Assembly (NCBI RefSeq): GCF_040137905.1
Contig: NZ_JBEFDG010000044.1
Location: 67,969-131,968, forward strand
Direction of reading: 5' to 3'
DNA: 64,000 nt
From: Corticimicrobacter sp040137905
GTDB taxonomy: Bacteria; Pseudomonadota; Gammaproteobacteria; Burkholderiales; Burkholderiaceae_B
Both the position numbers and the translations under genes were made by a program. The notes below the pieces were generated by a model. The model worked only from the letters and a program-made list of their open reading frames with translations. It had not been told where the DNA came from and ran no database searches. Shown here in pieces: positions 18,565-27,318 of the stretch. Numbering within the stretch: position 1 is the stretch's first letter; each line of letters begins with the position of its first letter.

Positions 18565-18571
18565 CGCCTGC

Positions 18572-19837
18572 ATGACGACCACAAAAACAGACGCCCCTGC
18601 TTCGCACCGCACGGCCCACCGATTGGCGCACCTGCGCCAGGGGTTGCGGTTCGCCCTGGCGCGCATCGACGAAGCCCGCCTGACCCAGGTGGCCTCCAGC
18701 CTGACCTTCACGACCGTGCTGGCGATCGTGCCGCTGCTGGCCGTGGTGCTGTCGCTGTTTACGGCCTTTCCGCTGTTCCAGCAGTTCCAGGTGGCGCTAG
18801 AGGAATTCCTGACGCACAACCTGATGCCCGAGATCGTCTCGGGCAATATCATGGCCTACCTCAACCAGTTCGCCCAGCAGGCTTCGCGCCTGACGGCGAT
18901 CGGGGGTATTTTCCTGATGGTCACGTCCGTGATGCTGATGATGACCATCGATACGGTCCTCAACGATATCTGGCACGTGCGTCGGCAGCGGCCCTTGACC
19001 CAGCGGATACTGGTCTACTGGGCCATCCTGTCGCTGGGCCCGGTACTGCTCGGTGCCAGCCTGTGGGTCACGGCGGTACTGGCACGCGAATCGCTCGGTC
19101 TGGTCGGCGAACTGCCGTTCGGCACCGAGATCGCCCTCAAGGCCATTCCTCTGCTGCTGGCCGGCTTTGCCTTTGCGGCGCTGTTCGTGGTCGTGCCCAA
19201 CCGTACCGTCAGCTGGCGCGACGGCCTGATGGGCGGCTTCGGCACCGCCATCGTGCTCGAACTGATGAAAACCGGCTTTGCCGCCTACCTGACGCGCTTC
19301 CCCTCCTATACCGTCATCTACGGTGCCTTCGCCATCGTGCCGATCTTCCTGCTGTGGATCTATCTTTCCTGGCTGACGGTCCTGTTCGGTGCGCTGATCA
19401 CCGCCAACATTCCCGCCGTGCGCACCGGCCGCTGGCGTCACCAGCACCAGATCGGCGCAGCCATGGTGCAATCGGTTGCCGTTCTGCGGGCGCTGATGCA
19501 GGCCCGCCAGGCCCCCGAAGTCGGCCTGACCCTGGCCTCGCTGAGCCAGTCCCTGCAACTGTATCCGGTCGATGTGCAGGAGCGGCTGGAACAGTTGGCA
19601 GCGCTGAACTACGTGACGCATATCCAGGAAGATGGCAAGGATCGCTGGGCGCTGGTCTGCGACCCGGGCACGACCACGCTGGGACCGCTGTTCGACCGCC
19701 TGCTGCTGGCACGTCACCAGCCGGCGCTCGCCCGCGACCCGGCACTCCGAAACGCCCTGGCCGGCTATCTTGCAGATCCGCCACACGAGCCGCCACTGGA
19801 CGAGATTATGCGGTCCGGCACACACACGGTCACGTAA
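18572..19837 (+). CDS. yihY: YihY/virulence factor BrkB family inner-membrane protein
   Basis: A 421-residue protein of the YihY/BrkB family (once mis-named RNase BN). Six membrane helices occupy about residues 40-280, with LTFTTVLAIVPLLAV, the IDTVLNDIWHVRR loop and YGAFAIVPIFLLWIYLSW as conserved regions. A soluble C-terminal domain of about 130 residues resembling a winged helix (LASLSQSLQLYPVDVQERLEQL) follows. Function is not established; some members have been linked to serum resistance or lipid transport. It starts 19 bp from the divergent DUF2069 gene. Confidence 0.9.
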   Translation: MTTTKTDAPASHRTAHRLAHLRQGLRFALARIDEARLTQVASSLTFTTVLAIVPLLAVVLSLFTAFPLFQQFQVALEEFLTHNLMPEIVSGNIMAYLNQFAQQASRLTAIGGIFLMVTSVMLMMTIDTVLNDIWHVRRQRPLTQRILVYWAILSLGPVLLGASLWVTAVLARESLGLVGELPFGTEIALKAIPLLLAGFAFAALFVVVPNRTVSWRDGLMGGFGTAIVLELMKTGFAAYLTRFPSYTVIYGAFAIVPIFLLWIYLSWLTVLFGALITANIPAVRTGRWRHQHQIGAAMVQSVAVLRALMQARQAPEVGLTLASLSQSLQLYPVDVQERLEQLAALNYVTHIQEDGKDRWALVCDPGTTTLGPLFDRLLLARHQPALARDPALRNALAGYLADPPHEPPLDEIMRSGTHTVT

Positions 19838-19894
19838 AAACTGACATAATGTAAGCTGGTTCGTCGTACGCAGTCTTGCCGGAAGGGCATCATC

Positions 19895-20350
19895 ATGTTG
19901 AAAGTCAGCGAAATTCTCAGAGTCAAGGGTGACATCCTCTTCACCGCCCACCCGGATGCGCCGGTGCAGCAGGCCGTCATCACCATGAGCGAAAACGACG
20001 TCGGCTCCCTGGTCATCATGGAGTCGGGCCAACTGGTGGGTCTGCTGACATTCCGCGAAGTCATCCGCTACCTGCATACCAGCGGCGGCGAGATCGGCAG
20101 CACGACCATCCGCAGCATCATGGACGACGCGCCGGTCAGCGTCACGCCCAATACCTCGGTAGAAGAAGTACAGCGGATCATGCTCGAAATGCGGGCCCGC
20201 TACGTTCCCGTGCTCGACGGCCCCACGCTGCTGGGCGTCATCTCGTTCTACGACATGGCACAGGCGCTGGCCAAGGCCGACAAGTTCGAAAACAAGATGC
20301 TCAAGGCCTATATCCGCGCCTGGCCCAACGACAGCGCCCCGAACGCCTGA
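19895..20350 (+). CDS. CBS-domain protein
   Basis: A 151-residue protein made of two CBS domains (about 5-65 and 75-135). It starts MLKVSEILRVKGD, and repeats of the VxPNTSVEEVQRIMLEMRARYVPVLDG type are visible. Stand-alone CBS pairs bind adenosine nucleotides and regulate partner proteins; no partner is evident here. GGAAGGG precedes the ATG. The last 43 bp overlap the 3' end of dusA on the opposite strand. Confidence 0.9.
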   Translation: MLKVSEILRVKGDILFTAHPDAPVQQAVITMSENDVGSLVIMESGQLVGLLTFREVIRYLHTSGGEIGSTTIRSIMDDAPVSVTPNTSVEEVQRIMLEMRARYVPVLDGPTLLGVISFYDMAQALAKADKFENKMLKAYIRAWPNDSAPNA

Positions 20351-21384
20351 CGCAGCAATTCCGGCTCATTGCGCGACAGCAGAGCTGCATCCGACAGCAT
20401 CTGGCGCCAGCGGCGTGCACCCGGCACGCCCGACATCATATCCAGCATCGGCCGGGCCACGAAGCGCAAGGGCACGCCCCGCGCAACCTGGCGACCGGCA
20501 TAGGCCATCATGGCCTCGATCACGGCTTCATCATCCGGCACCGGCACGGACGGATCCAATACCTGCTGCAATGCCGACAGGATGCGCGGCTGGTGCCAGG
20601 CGGCCCGCCCCAGCATGATGCCATCGAAAGCCGCCAAGTGTGCCGTGGCTGCGTCGACCTCCACAATCCCGCCATTGAGCACAATGGTGCAATCGGGAAA
20701 GTCGGCCTTGAGCTGCAGCGCCACGTCATAGCGCAATGGCGGGATGTCGCGGTTTTCCTTGGGTGACAATCCTTTCAGAACGGCATTGCGCGCATGCACG
20801 ATGAACACCCGGCAGCCGACATCATGCAGCGTCCCGACGAAGTCGCGGACAAAGCCATACGCCACGCCATCGTCCAGGCCGATCCGGTGCTTGACCGTGA
20901 CCGGCACCGAGACGGCGTCCTGCATGGCCCGCACACAGTCGGCCACCAGTTTCGGCTCTGCCATGAGGCAGGCCCCGAATGCCCCCTTCTGCACACGCTC
21001 CGATGGGCAGCCGCAGTTCAGGTTGATTTCATCGTACCCCCAGCGCTCGCCCAGCTTCGCTGCCTTGGCCAGGTCCGCCGGCTCACTGCCCCCCAGTTGC
21101 AGGGCCACGGGATGCTCTTCTTCGCTGAAATCGAGATGACGGGCCGCATCGCCGTACAGCAGCGCCCCCGTGGTCACCATTTCGGTATAGACCCGCGCCG
21201 CAGGAGCCAGCAGGCGATGAAAAAAGCGGCAATGCCGGTCGGTCACATCCAGCAAGGGTGCTACGCACAGCGCCCAGGGACGCATGGCGGGCAACGGGGA
21301 ATGTCCGTGATGCGAGCCGACGGTTTCCAGGGAAGCCGGCACGCTGGCGGCAGATGTTTCAGGGTGGGAATCTTGCATGGTCAT
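20308..21384 (-). CDS. dusA: tRNA-dihydrouridine(20/20a) synthase DusA
   Basis: A 358-residue FMN enzyme that reduces uridines 20 and 20a in the tRNA D-loop. The core begins at about residue 40 with VAPLLDVTDRHCRFFHR. The catalytic Cys is in NLNCGCPSERVQKGAFGACLM (first part NLNCGCPS), followed by VKHRIGLDD and IVLNGGI. The start at 21384 is one of several (21378 and later Met residues); the long Ser/His-rich N-terminus is not conserved, so the true start may be further in. It converges on and overlaps the CBS gene by 43 bp. Confidence 0.94.
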   Translation of the reverse strand: MTMQDSHPETSAASVPASLETVGSHHGHSPLPAMRPWALCVAPLLDVTDRHCRFFHRLLAPAARVYTEMVTTGALLYGDAARHLDFSEEEHPVALQLGGSEPADLAKAAKLGERWGYDEINLNCGCPSERVQKGAFGACLMAEPKLVADCVRAMQDAVSVPVTVKHRIGLDDGVAYGFVRDFVGTLHDVGCRVFIVHARNAVLKGLSPKENRDIPPLRYDVALQLKADFPDCTIVLNGGIVEVDAATAHLAAFDGIMLGRAAWHQPRILSALQQVLDPSVPVPDDEAVIEAMMAYAGRQVARGVPLRFVARPMLDMMSGVPGARRWRQMLSDAALLSRNEPELLRQAFGALSLGQARI

Positions 21385-21592
21385 GACGTGCAAATGGTTC
21401 AGCCAACGAGGCTGGAACCGAAAAACAGAAGTCGCCGGCAAACCGACACTGCGCATTATGGCGTATTTGACTGCCATCCGCCCGCTTGCCATTCCCCCAA
21501 ACCGGCTAGAATGTGAAGTTTCCCAGCCACGGGCCATGCCTGTCCGCACGGCTGCCACTCCGACAGTCTCACGATTCACCACGACCTGAGCC

Positions 21593-22561
21593 ATGGCCGT
21601 ATTCACCACCATTACCGACGACGATGCCCGCCAGTTGCTGGCCGATTACGACATCGGGAGTCTGGTCTCCCTGCGCGGCATTACCGCCGGCATCGAAAAC
21701 ACCAACTATTTCCTGAATACGACGCGCGGTGAATACGTCCTGACCATTTTCGAGGTCCTGACGCACCAGCAGTTGCCTTTCTACATCGAACTGATGCATC
21801 ACCTGGCACAACGCGGCATTCCGGTGCCCTCGCCCCAGACCCGCCTCGATGGTGCCCGCATCGGTACGCTGCACGGCAAGCCCAGCGCCATCGTCTCGCG
21901 CCTGCCCGGTGGCTACGAACCCGAGCCTGGCATCGACCATTGCCGACTGATCGGTGCCACGCTCGCTCGGGCACACATGGCCTCAGCCGATTTCGAGCTG
22001 AGCCAGCCCAACCTGCGTGGTCTGGCGTGGTGGACACACACGGTACCCAGCGTCCTGCTCTTTCTGACACCGGATCAGTCCGCCATGCTGCAGGATGAAC
22101 TGGCCCATCAGCAACAGCTTGATGCCAGCCCGGCATGGCAGTCACTGCCACTGGGGCCAGCCCATTGCGACCTGTTCCGGGACAATGTACTGTTCGCCGG
22201 CACGAACGAAGACCCGCACATGGGCGGCATCATCGATTTCTATTTTGCCGGCTGTGATCGCTGGCTGTTTGATGTCGCCGTCGCCGTCAACGACTGGTGC
22301 ATTCATCGCAACAATGGCCAGCTCAAACCCGAACTGGTCCAGGCCTGGCTGCAGGCCTATGCCAGCGTACGGCCCTTCACGGCCGCCGAGCGCGAAGCCT
22401 GGCCGCACATGCTGCGCGCCGCTGCCCTGCGTTTCTGGATCTCGCGGCTGTACGATTTTTACTTGCCGCGTCCCGCGCAGACGCTCAAGCCCCACGACCC
22501 GCGCCACTTCGAACGCGTGCTGCAACTGCGGCGCAGCGAAGTCGTCCCGGCCCTGCCCTGA
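21593..22561 (+). CDS. thrB: Homoserine kinase ThrB, APH-fold type
   Basis: A 322-residue kinase that phosphorylates homoserine for threonine synthesis. It belongs to the aminoglycoside-phosphotransferase-fold homoserine kinases of Alpha-, Beta- and Gammaproteobacteria rather than the GHMP type. It starts MAVFTTITDDDARQLL with the nucleotide loop GITAGIENTNYF, and carries the catalytic AHCDLFRDNVLF and the metal-binding IIDFYFAGCD. It is divergent from dusA over a 208-bp gap that contains a possible TAGAAT -10 box at 21509. It is followed 29 bp later by a BPSS1780-type gene. Confidence 0.95.
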   Translation: MAVFTTITDDDARQLLADYDIGSLVSLRGITAGIENTNYFLNTTRGEYVLTIFEVLTHQQLPFYIELMHHLAQRGIPVPSPQTRLDGARIGTLHGKPSAIVSRLPGGYEPEPGIDHCRLIGATLARAHMASADFELSQPNLRGLAWWTHTVPSVLLFLTPDQSAMLQDELAHQQQLDASPAWQSLPLGPAHCDLFRDNVLFAGTNEDPHMGGIIDFYFAGCDRWLFDVAVAVNDWCIHRNNGQLKPELVQAWLQAYASVRPFTAAEREAWPHMLRAAALRFWISRLYDFYLPRPAQTLKPHDPRHFERVLQLRRSEVVPALP

Positions 22562-22590
22562 ACCTGTGTGAACAGACCCTAGCCCATCAT

Positions 22591-23373
22591 ATGCAAGCTG
22601 CTTCTCTTCCCGCACGCTACGGCTGGCACTGGATCCGTACCGGTTACGCACTGGTCATGCGCCAGCCCATGCCCATGCTCAGTCTGTCGGTGCTGATCAG
22701 CCTGATGCTGCTGCTCGCCCAGCTCACGCCACCGTTCGGGCCGGCCATCTTCATTATCCTGATTCCCGCCATCACCGCCGTCACGCTCGGTGCCTGCCGG
22801 CGCATTGCCCAGGGCGAGGGCATGGCGCTCTCCGATTGGAATCTACCTCTCAAGGAACCCGGTGTCCTCAAGCGACTGCTGATGATGGGCATCCTCTACA
22901 TTGCACTGGGCCTGGCGGGTGGTGTGCTGATTTTCCTGCCTTTCATGGATAACCTGGCGACAGTGGTCGATTCGCTGGCACCCGATTCCGACATCACGCC
23001 CTTGCTGCAGGCGCTGCGTACCCCCGTCCTGCTGTTTGCCGGCTATTACCTGCTGTTATCGGCACTGTTCTGGCAGGCCCCTGCACTGGTGCTCTGGCAC
23101 AGGGTTGCCCTGCTGCAGTCGCTCTTCTTTTCGTGGATCGCCTGCTGGCGCAACAAGCTGCCGCTGTTCCTGTATGGCCTGTGCTGGGCCGCCCTGTTCC
23201 TGGGCGTGGACCTGCTGCTGTCGCTGCTGCTGGGAGCGGGCATTCCGGTCCAGATCCTCGGCATGCTGCAGGCGCCGCTGATGGTATTCCTGAGCGCTGT
23301 GCTGTACTGCAGTTTTTATGCGATCTATACGGACATCTTTGAACGGCCCGTCAGCGAGGACGCCGCCGCGTAA
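22591..23373 (+). CDS. BPSS1780-family integral membrane protein
   Basis: A 260-residue protein with six predicted membrane helices, starting MQAASLPARYGWHWIRTGYAL and including the FGPAIFIILIPAITAVTLGACRRI region (cited in part as PAITAVTLGACRR) typical of this betaproteobacterial family of unknown function. These genes often follow thrB in Burkholderiales. The start at 22591 was chosen because the family begins there; the frame extends back into thrB. The last 318 bp are covered on the opposite strand by the open tail of the DUF192 gene. Confidence 0.85.
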   Translation: MQAASLPARYGWHWIRTGYALVMRQPMPMLSLSVLISLMLLLAQLTPPFGPAIFIILIPAITAVTLGACRRIAQGEGMALSDWNLPLKEPGVLKRLLMMGILYIALGLAGGVLIFLPFMDNLATVVDSLAPDSDITPLLQALRTPVLLFAGYYLLLSALFWQAPALVLWHRVALLQSLFFSWIACWRNKLPLFLYGLCWAALFLGVDLLLSLLLGAGIPVQILGMLQAPLMVFLSAVLYCSFYAIYTDIFERPVSEDAAA

Positions 23374-23643
23374 CTCCAGCACGCCATATGCGCCCCGGCA
23401 TCCGCGTATCCGCCCAGGCAGAACGCGGATGTCGATCCGCAATATCCGACCATCACGGTCCAGGAAAACCAGATCAAGCCGATAACGCATACCCCAGGTG
23501 TGCACGGCCTGACAAGGCTGCAGCCAGAGCATTTCATCTCGCCTCAGCGGCTTGCGCCCCAACAGGCCGCATAGCCGCTCATGCCAGCGCCATGCCTTGC
23601 GTATCTGCCATGGTCGCTCCAATTGCCCAGCCTGCTCAACCAT
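23056..23643 (-). CDS. DUF192 protein at the end of the Tad operon, with an odd antisense C-terminal tail
   Basis: The first about 95 residues are DUF192-like, with MLWLQPCQAVHTWGMRY, the LDLVFLDRDGRIL strand pair and GAYGVLELRGG. DUF192 proteins are small beta-barrel proteins often encoded at Tad loci; their role is unknown. Instead of the usual AxxxGxxxGDxL ending, the frame runs on for about 100 residues of Gln/Arg-rich sequence that is simply the antisense of the BPSS1780-type gene. The true functional part probably ends near 23340. The ATG at 23643 overlaps the tadC stop by 8 bp. The gene may be truncated. Confidence 0.65.
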   Translation of the reverse strand: MVEQAGQLERPWQIRKAWRWHERLCGLLGRKPLRRDEMLWLQPCQAVHTWGMRYRLDLVFLDRDGRILRIDIRVLPGRIRGCRGAYGVLELRGGVLADGPFKDVRIDRIKTAVQHSAQEYHQRRLQHAEDLDRNARSQQQRQQQVHAQEQGGPAQAIQEQRQLVAPAGDPRKEERLQQGNPVPEHQCRGLPEQCR

Positions 23644-24538
23644 ACGCCTGCATCAAACGCACCGCCACCGGAAACCCCAGTACCAGAAAGGTACATGGAA
23701 AAATGCACAGCACCAGCGGCAACAGCATCTTGACCGGCGCTTCAAGAGCCTGCTGCTCGGCAGCCAGAAAACGCTCCTGCCTGCGCTGGGTGGCCTGCGC
23801 CTCCAGGACGGGCCCCAGTCCCGACCCCATGGTTTCTGCCTGCAACAGTGCCGCCACCAGCGCCTGTATCCCCGGTGTGCCCGTGCGATCGGCCATGGCC
23901 TGCAAGGCCTGCTGGCGTGACATGCCGGCCCGCATGTCCCCCAGGGCGTGCTTGAGTTCCTCCTTCAAAGGTCCCGCCAGCCCACGTTGAGCCGCCTGCT
24001 GCAACGCACCCGCCAGATTCAATCCGGCCGTGACGCACAGCACCGTCATATCCAGCATGAACGGCAACTGCCTCGCCATCAGGCGCTGCCGCCGCACCAC
24101 CTGATCCCGCAACCATAGCCAGGGATAGGCCGCAGCCAACAACATGGCCAGTACTGCCAGAACGACGTGCATTGCCGTCTCCAATCCCGGCCACAGGAGA
24201 CAGGCCAGCCACACATAGCCTGCGCCCCCGAGAACCCCGACCATGCATTGCACACCCACCAGCCACTCGGCATCAATCCGGTCCTGCAGTCCGGCCCGCA
24301 GCAACAGCCGAGCCAGGCGACGTCGTGTCTGCCAGGACAGCAGCGGGTAGACGACACGGCTGCAGGTGTGTATCCAGGGCAGCAACCAGCGACCCCTTCT
24401 GTGGCCCCCCGAGCCTTGGGAAAAACGCTTTCCTGTCGCACCCGTCTCCGGCTGCCTGTGCCATACCGGCCCCAGCAACAGGCGGACAATGGCGCAGACC
24501 GAGACCAGCGCCGCCCCCGTTCCAATGACAGCCCACAT
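23636..24538 (-). CDS. tadC: Tad pilus assembly inner-membrane platform protein TadC
   Basis: A 300-residue T2SF-domain protein. It has an N-terminal helix, two helices near 95-135 and one at the C-terminus, with RQLPFMLDMTVLCVTAGLNLAGAL and LKHALGDMRAGMSRQQALQAM as the T2SF signature regions. With TadB it forms the inner-membrane platform for Flp pilus extrusion, moved by TadA. The start at 24538 (MWAVIG) is preferred over 24544 because GGAGG lies 6 bp before it. It follows tadB by about 75 bp and overlaps the DUF192 gene. Confidence 0.9.
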   Translation of the reverse strand: MWAVIGTGAALVSVCAIVRLLLGPVWHRQPETGATGKRFSQGSGGHRRGRWLLPWIHTCSRVVYPLLSWQTRRRLARLLLRAGLQDRIDAEWLVGVQCMVGVLGGAGYVWLACLLWPGLETAMHVVLAVLAMLLAAAYPWLWLRDQVVRRQRLMARQLPFMLDMTVLCVTAGLNLAGALQQAAQRGLAGPLKEELKHALGDMRAGMSRQQALQAMADRTGTPGIQALVAALLQAETMGSGLGPVLEAQATQRRQERFLAAEQQALEAPVKMLLPLVLCIFPCTFLVLGFPVAVRLMQAYG

Positions 24539-24613
24539 CACCATCCTCCCATGTCAAACTCGTCTTTCTTCACCACACACGTCATTCGCACGCTTGTACA
24601 GAGGCTGGACGAC

Positions 24614-25456
24614 TCAGACATCAATCCGGACAATCCTGAGCACCAGGAGCATCCCGACCGTCTCCAGTACGGCCAGCACCCCCAGCACCAGCCACCCCAT
24701 GGGGGTGTGCCAGAGCACCGCCATGATATCCGGCTCCATGTGGTCCAGGACCCAGAGCAGCAAGAGCGGCAGGCTACCGACGATCCACGCCTGCATCCGT
24801 CCCTGAGCCGTCAGCGCACGAATACGTCCTTGCAGATACAGGCGGGCCCGCAAGGTCGCCGCCATCTGCTCCAGGATGCCTGCCAGATTGCCGCCTGTCT
24901 GTCCCGCCACACGCAGGGCGGCCACCACCAGTCCGGTCGATTCGGTGGGCATGCGCTGTTCCAGTTGCGCCAGGGCCTCGTCAAACCCTGTGCCCAGACG
25001 CTGCTGACGCAGCAGCAAGCCCAGTTCCTGAGCCAAAGGTACAGGTGCCTGCATGGCAATATGACGCAGTGCCAGCGGCACACTGGCCCCGGCACGCAAG
25101 GCACCCGCCAATGACAGCAGCGCATCGGGCCACTGCGCATCGAACCGCAGCAGGCGGCGCTGACGCATTTTGTGCAGCAGCAGCGTCGGCAGTGCCAGCC
25201 CGACCGCGCCCGACAGGCACAGCAACCACAGAGATCCACTCAGCAACCATGCGGCCACGCAAAGCAGGCCGGTCACCGCCAATGTCAGATGCCATAGTTG
25301 CGCAGGCTCCAGGAAAAGGAAAAAATCAGTCAGTCGTGTCTGGCTATAACGGGCCAGCATCGCCTGATAGCGCCAGGCCGCCTGCCGGACCAGATACGCC
25401 AGCAACCAGGCCATCAGCGCCACCGCGCAGACCGTCAACACCATGGCGCTCAGCAT
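24614..25456 (-). CDS. tadB: Tad pilus assembly inner-membrane platform protein TadB
   Basis: A 280-residue protein with two helices in the first 95 residues, a T2SF domain (WPDALLSLAGALRAGASVPLALRH, ELGLLLRQQRLGTGFDEAL) and two C-terminal helices. It is the partner of TadC. The ATG at 25456 overlaps the TadA stop by 7 bp, typical of coupled Tad genes; the frame is open 14 codons further upstream. The extracellular DVSDSS-type hydrophilic end is absent; the protein ends RIVRIDV. Confidence 0.9.
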   Translation of the reverse strand: MLSAMVLTVCAVALMAWLLAYLVRQAAWRYQAMLARYSQTRLTDFFLFLEPAQLWHLTLAVTGLLCVAAWLLSGSLWLLCLSGAVGLALPTLLLHKMRQRRLLRFDAQWPDALLSLAGALRAGASVPLALRHIAMQAPVPLAQELGLLLRQQRLGTGFDEALAQLEQRMPTESTGLVVAALRVAGQTGGNLAGILEQMAATLRARLYLQGRIRALTAQGRMQAWIVGSLPLLLLWVLDHMEPDIMAVLWHTPMGWLVLGVLAVLETVGMLLVLRIVRIDV

Positions 25457-27318
25457 GCGTGTCCCGCCTCCGGACTGGCTGACTGCTGTGTGAACCATTC
25501 AGGCTGTACCTCAATGCCGCGCTGCCGCCAGGACTCCATGAAAACAGGCATCAGACCGCACCCCTGAAATACACCACCCCGTACGGCAGGACGATAGGCA
25601 AACAGCTCCTGCAACTGCACGGTGCCACTCTCCAGCCCGCAGACTTCAACAATCGACGTAATGCAGCGCTGTCCGCCCGGCAAACGACTCTGCTGGATGA
25701 TCAGATCGATACTGGCGGCGATGTGCTCCCGGATGGCCTGCAGGGGCAGGTCCATGCCGGCCATCAGGATCATCGTCTCCAGCCGGGCCAATGCATCGCG
25801 TGGCGTATTCGCATGCAGGGTGGTCATCGATCCTTCGTGACCGGTATTCATGGCCGCCAGCATATCGAAGGCCTCTGCGCCCCGACATTCCCCGACGACA
25901 ATGCGATCCGGGCGCATCCGCAGCGCATTGCGCACCAGTTCGCGGATGGAAATCTGCCCGTTGCCCTCCTGGTTGGGAGGACGCGCCTCCAGGGACACCA
26001 GATGGCTGTGAGCCAGCCGCAGTTCTGCCGCATCCTCGATGGTCACGATCCGTTCCGCTTCGGGAATGGCCCCCGCCAGTACATTGAGCAGGGTGGTCTT
26101 GCCCGACCCGGTGCCACCGGCAATGAGAATATTGGTGCGCTGACACACACAACTCTCAAGAAAGCGCGCCATCCAGCCATCCAGAGAGCCCCCCGCGACC
26201 AGATCGGCCATGGCGGGACGGCGCAGCGGAAACTTCCGTATTGTCAGGCAGGCACCACGCAATGCCACCGGAGCCACGATGGCATGCACACGCGAACCAT
26301 CCGGCAAGCGGGCATCGACCATCGGAGAACTCTCATCGATACGCCTGCCCAACGGCGACACGATACGCTCGATCACTCCCAGCACCGCCTGCTCGCTGCT
26401 GAAGCAGGCCGCATCGCGCATGAGACGCCCCTGTCTTTCGACATAGATTTCATCATGCCGGTTGACCATGATTTCACTGACGCCTGGATCCTGCAGCAAT
26501 GCCTCCAGCACGCCCAGACCCACGGCTTCATCCACGACCGCACGACAAAGCCCTTCCCGGTCGAGCCCCGGCGGCAGATCGTCCACTGCCGCCACGATAT
26601 CGTGCATCAGCAGCAGCGCCTCGGCGCGCAACCGCTCATCGCTCATCCCGGTCACATCACGTCGCCTGGGATCCAGGCCGTCCAGCAATGCGGCATGCAG
26701 ACGCCTGCGCAAGGCCGCATCAGGTCTGATTTGCAACGCAGAAGAAGATGCTGATGCTGATGGTGAAAATGATGATGCAGTGTCTGCAGTCGTTGCAAAG
26801 CCCGCTGTGGGCTGCACCTGTGACACGCACGCAGGCATTTCAGGACGGCCAGACACACCCTCTGCATGCACACCTCCAGCCCCTCGCCCTGCAACCTTTG
26901 TTGTCGGTACAGCACTGGAGGTCGAATCGACTTCATGCCCATCCACCACATGCCCGGACTCATGCACCTTGGCCGACATATCGCCGGGCAGATCAACGCC
27001 GAGATTGTCCAGGTCAGCCCCACGAGCACGACGCACCGTCATCAGGCATGGTCCAACAATGATTTCATCATCGGGTTCTAGGGGCCCATAGCGCACCATG
27101 CGCTGGCCATTGACCTGCGTTCCGGCCAGCGAACCGAGATCCTCCAGCACGATCTCGCCGTCATCCAGCACCAGCCGGGCATGCTGCCGGGCCATGCGCC
27201 AGTGGCGAATCCGGACATGGCACGCCTGGCTGCGCCCGATCAACAACGGTGGCCGCAGCCGCATCACCTGGCGGTGGCCATTCTCGAACTGCATTTGGAG
27301 TTCCAGTTCTTCAGCCAT
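25450..27318 (-). CDS. tadA: FHA domain fused to a TadA/CpaF-type secretion ATPase
   Basis: A 622-residue protein in three parts: an FHA-like domain at about 5-95, a Ser/Ala-rich linker at about 110-205, and a full TadA ATPase. ATPase marks are Walker A GGTGSGKTT (about 400), the Asp/Glu box TIEDAAELRL, RPDRIVVGECRG and the His box GHEGSMTTLHANTPRDAL. TadA powers Flp pilus assembly. In the FHA part GRS is kept but the usual SRxH reads ARQH and the usual NGT reads AGT, so phosphothreonine binding is doubtful. GGAG lies 7 bp before the ATG at 27318, supporting this start. Confidence 0.92.
   Translation of the reverse strand: MAEELELQMQFENGHRQVMRLRPPLLIGRSQACHVRIRHWRMARQHARLVLDDGEIVLEDLGSLAGTQVNGQRMVRYGPLEPDDEIIVGPCLMTVRRARGADLDNLGVDLPGDMSAKVHESGHVVDGHEVDSTSSAVPTTKVAGRGAGGVHAEGVSGRPEMPACVSQVQPTAGFATTADTASSFSPSASASSSALQIRPDAALRRRLHAALLDGLDPRRRDVTGMSDERLRAEALLLMHDIVAAVDDLPPGLDREGLCRAVVDEAVGLGVLEALLQDPGVSEIMVNRHDEIYVERQGRLMRDAACFSSEQAVLGVIERIVSPLGRRIDESSPMVDARLPDGSRVHAIVAPVALRGACLTIRKFPLRRPAMADLVAGGSLDGWMARFLESCVCQRTNILIAGGTGSGKTTLLNVLAGAIPEAERIVTIEDAAELRLAHSHLVSLEARPPNQEGNGQISIRELVRNALRMRPDRIVVGECRGAEAFDMLAAMNTGHEGSMTTLHANTPRDALARLETMILMAGMDLPLQAIREHIAASIDLIIQQSRLPGGQRCITSIVEVCGLESGTVQLQELFAYRPAVRGGVFQGCGLMPVFMESWRQRGIEVQPEWFTQQSASPEAGHAC

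Noticed and set aside
23325..23370. A frameshift near the end of DUF192 that would restore a normal C-terminus
   Set aside because: The alternative frame gives only a short LTGRSKMSV ending before a stop, which does not look more like DUF192 than the current one. Truncation or run-on is the simpler reading.
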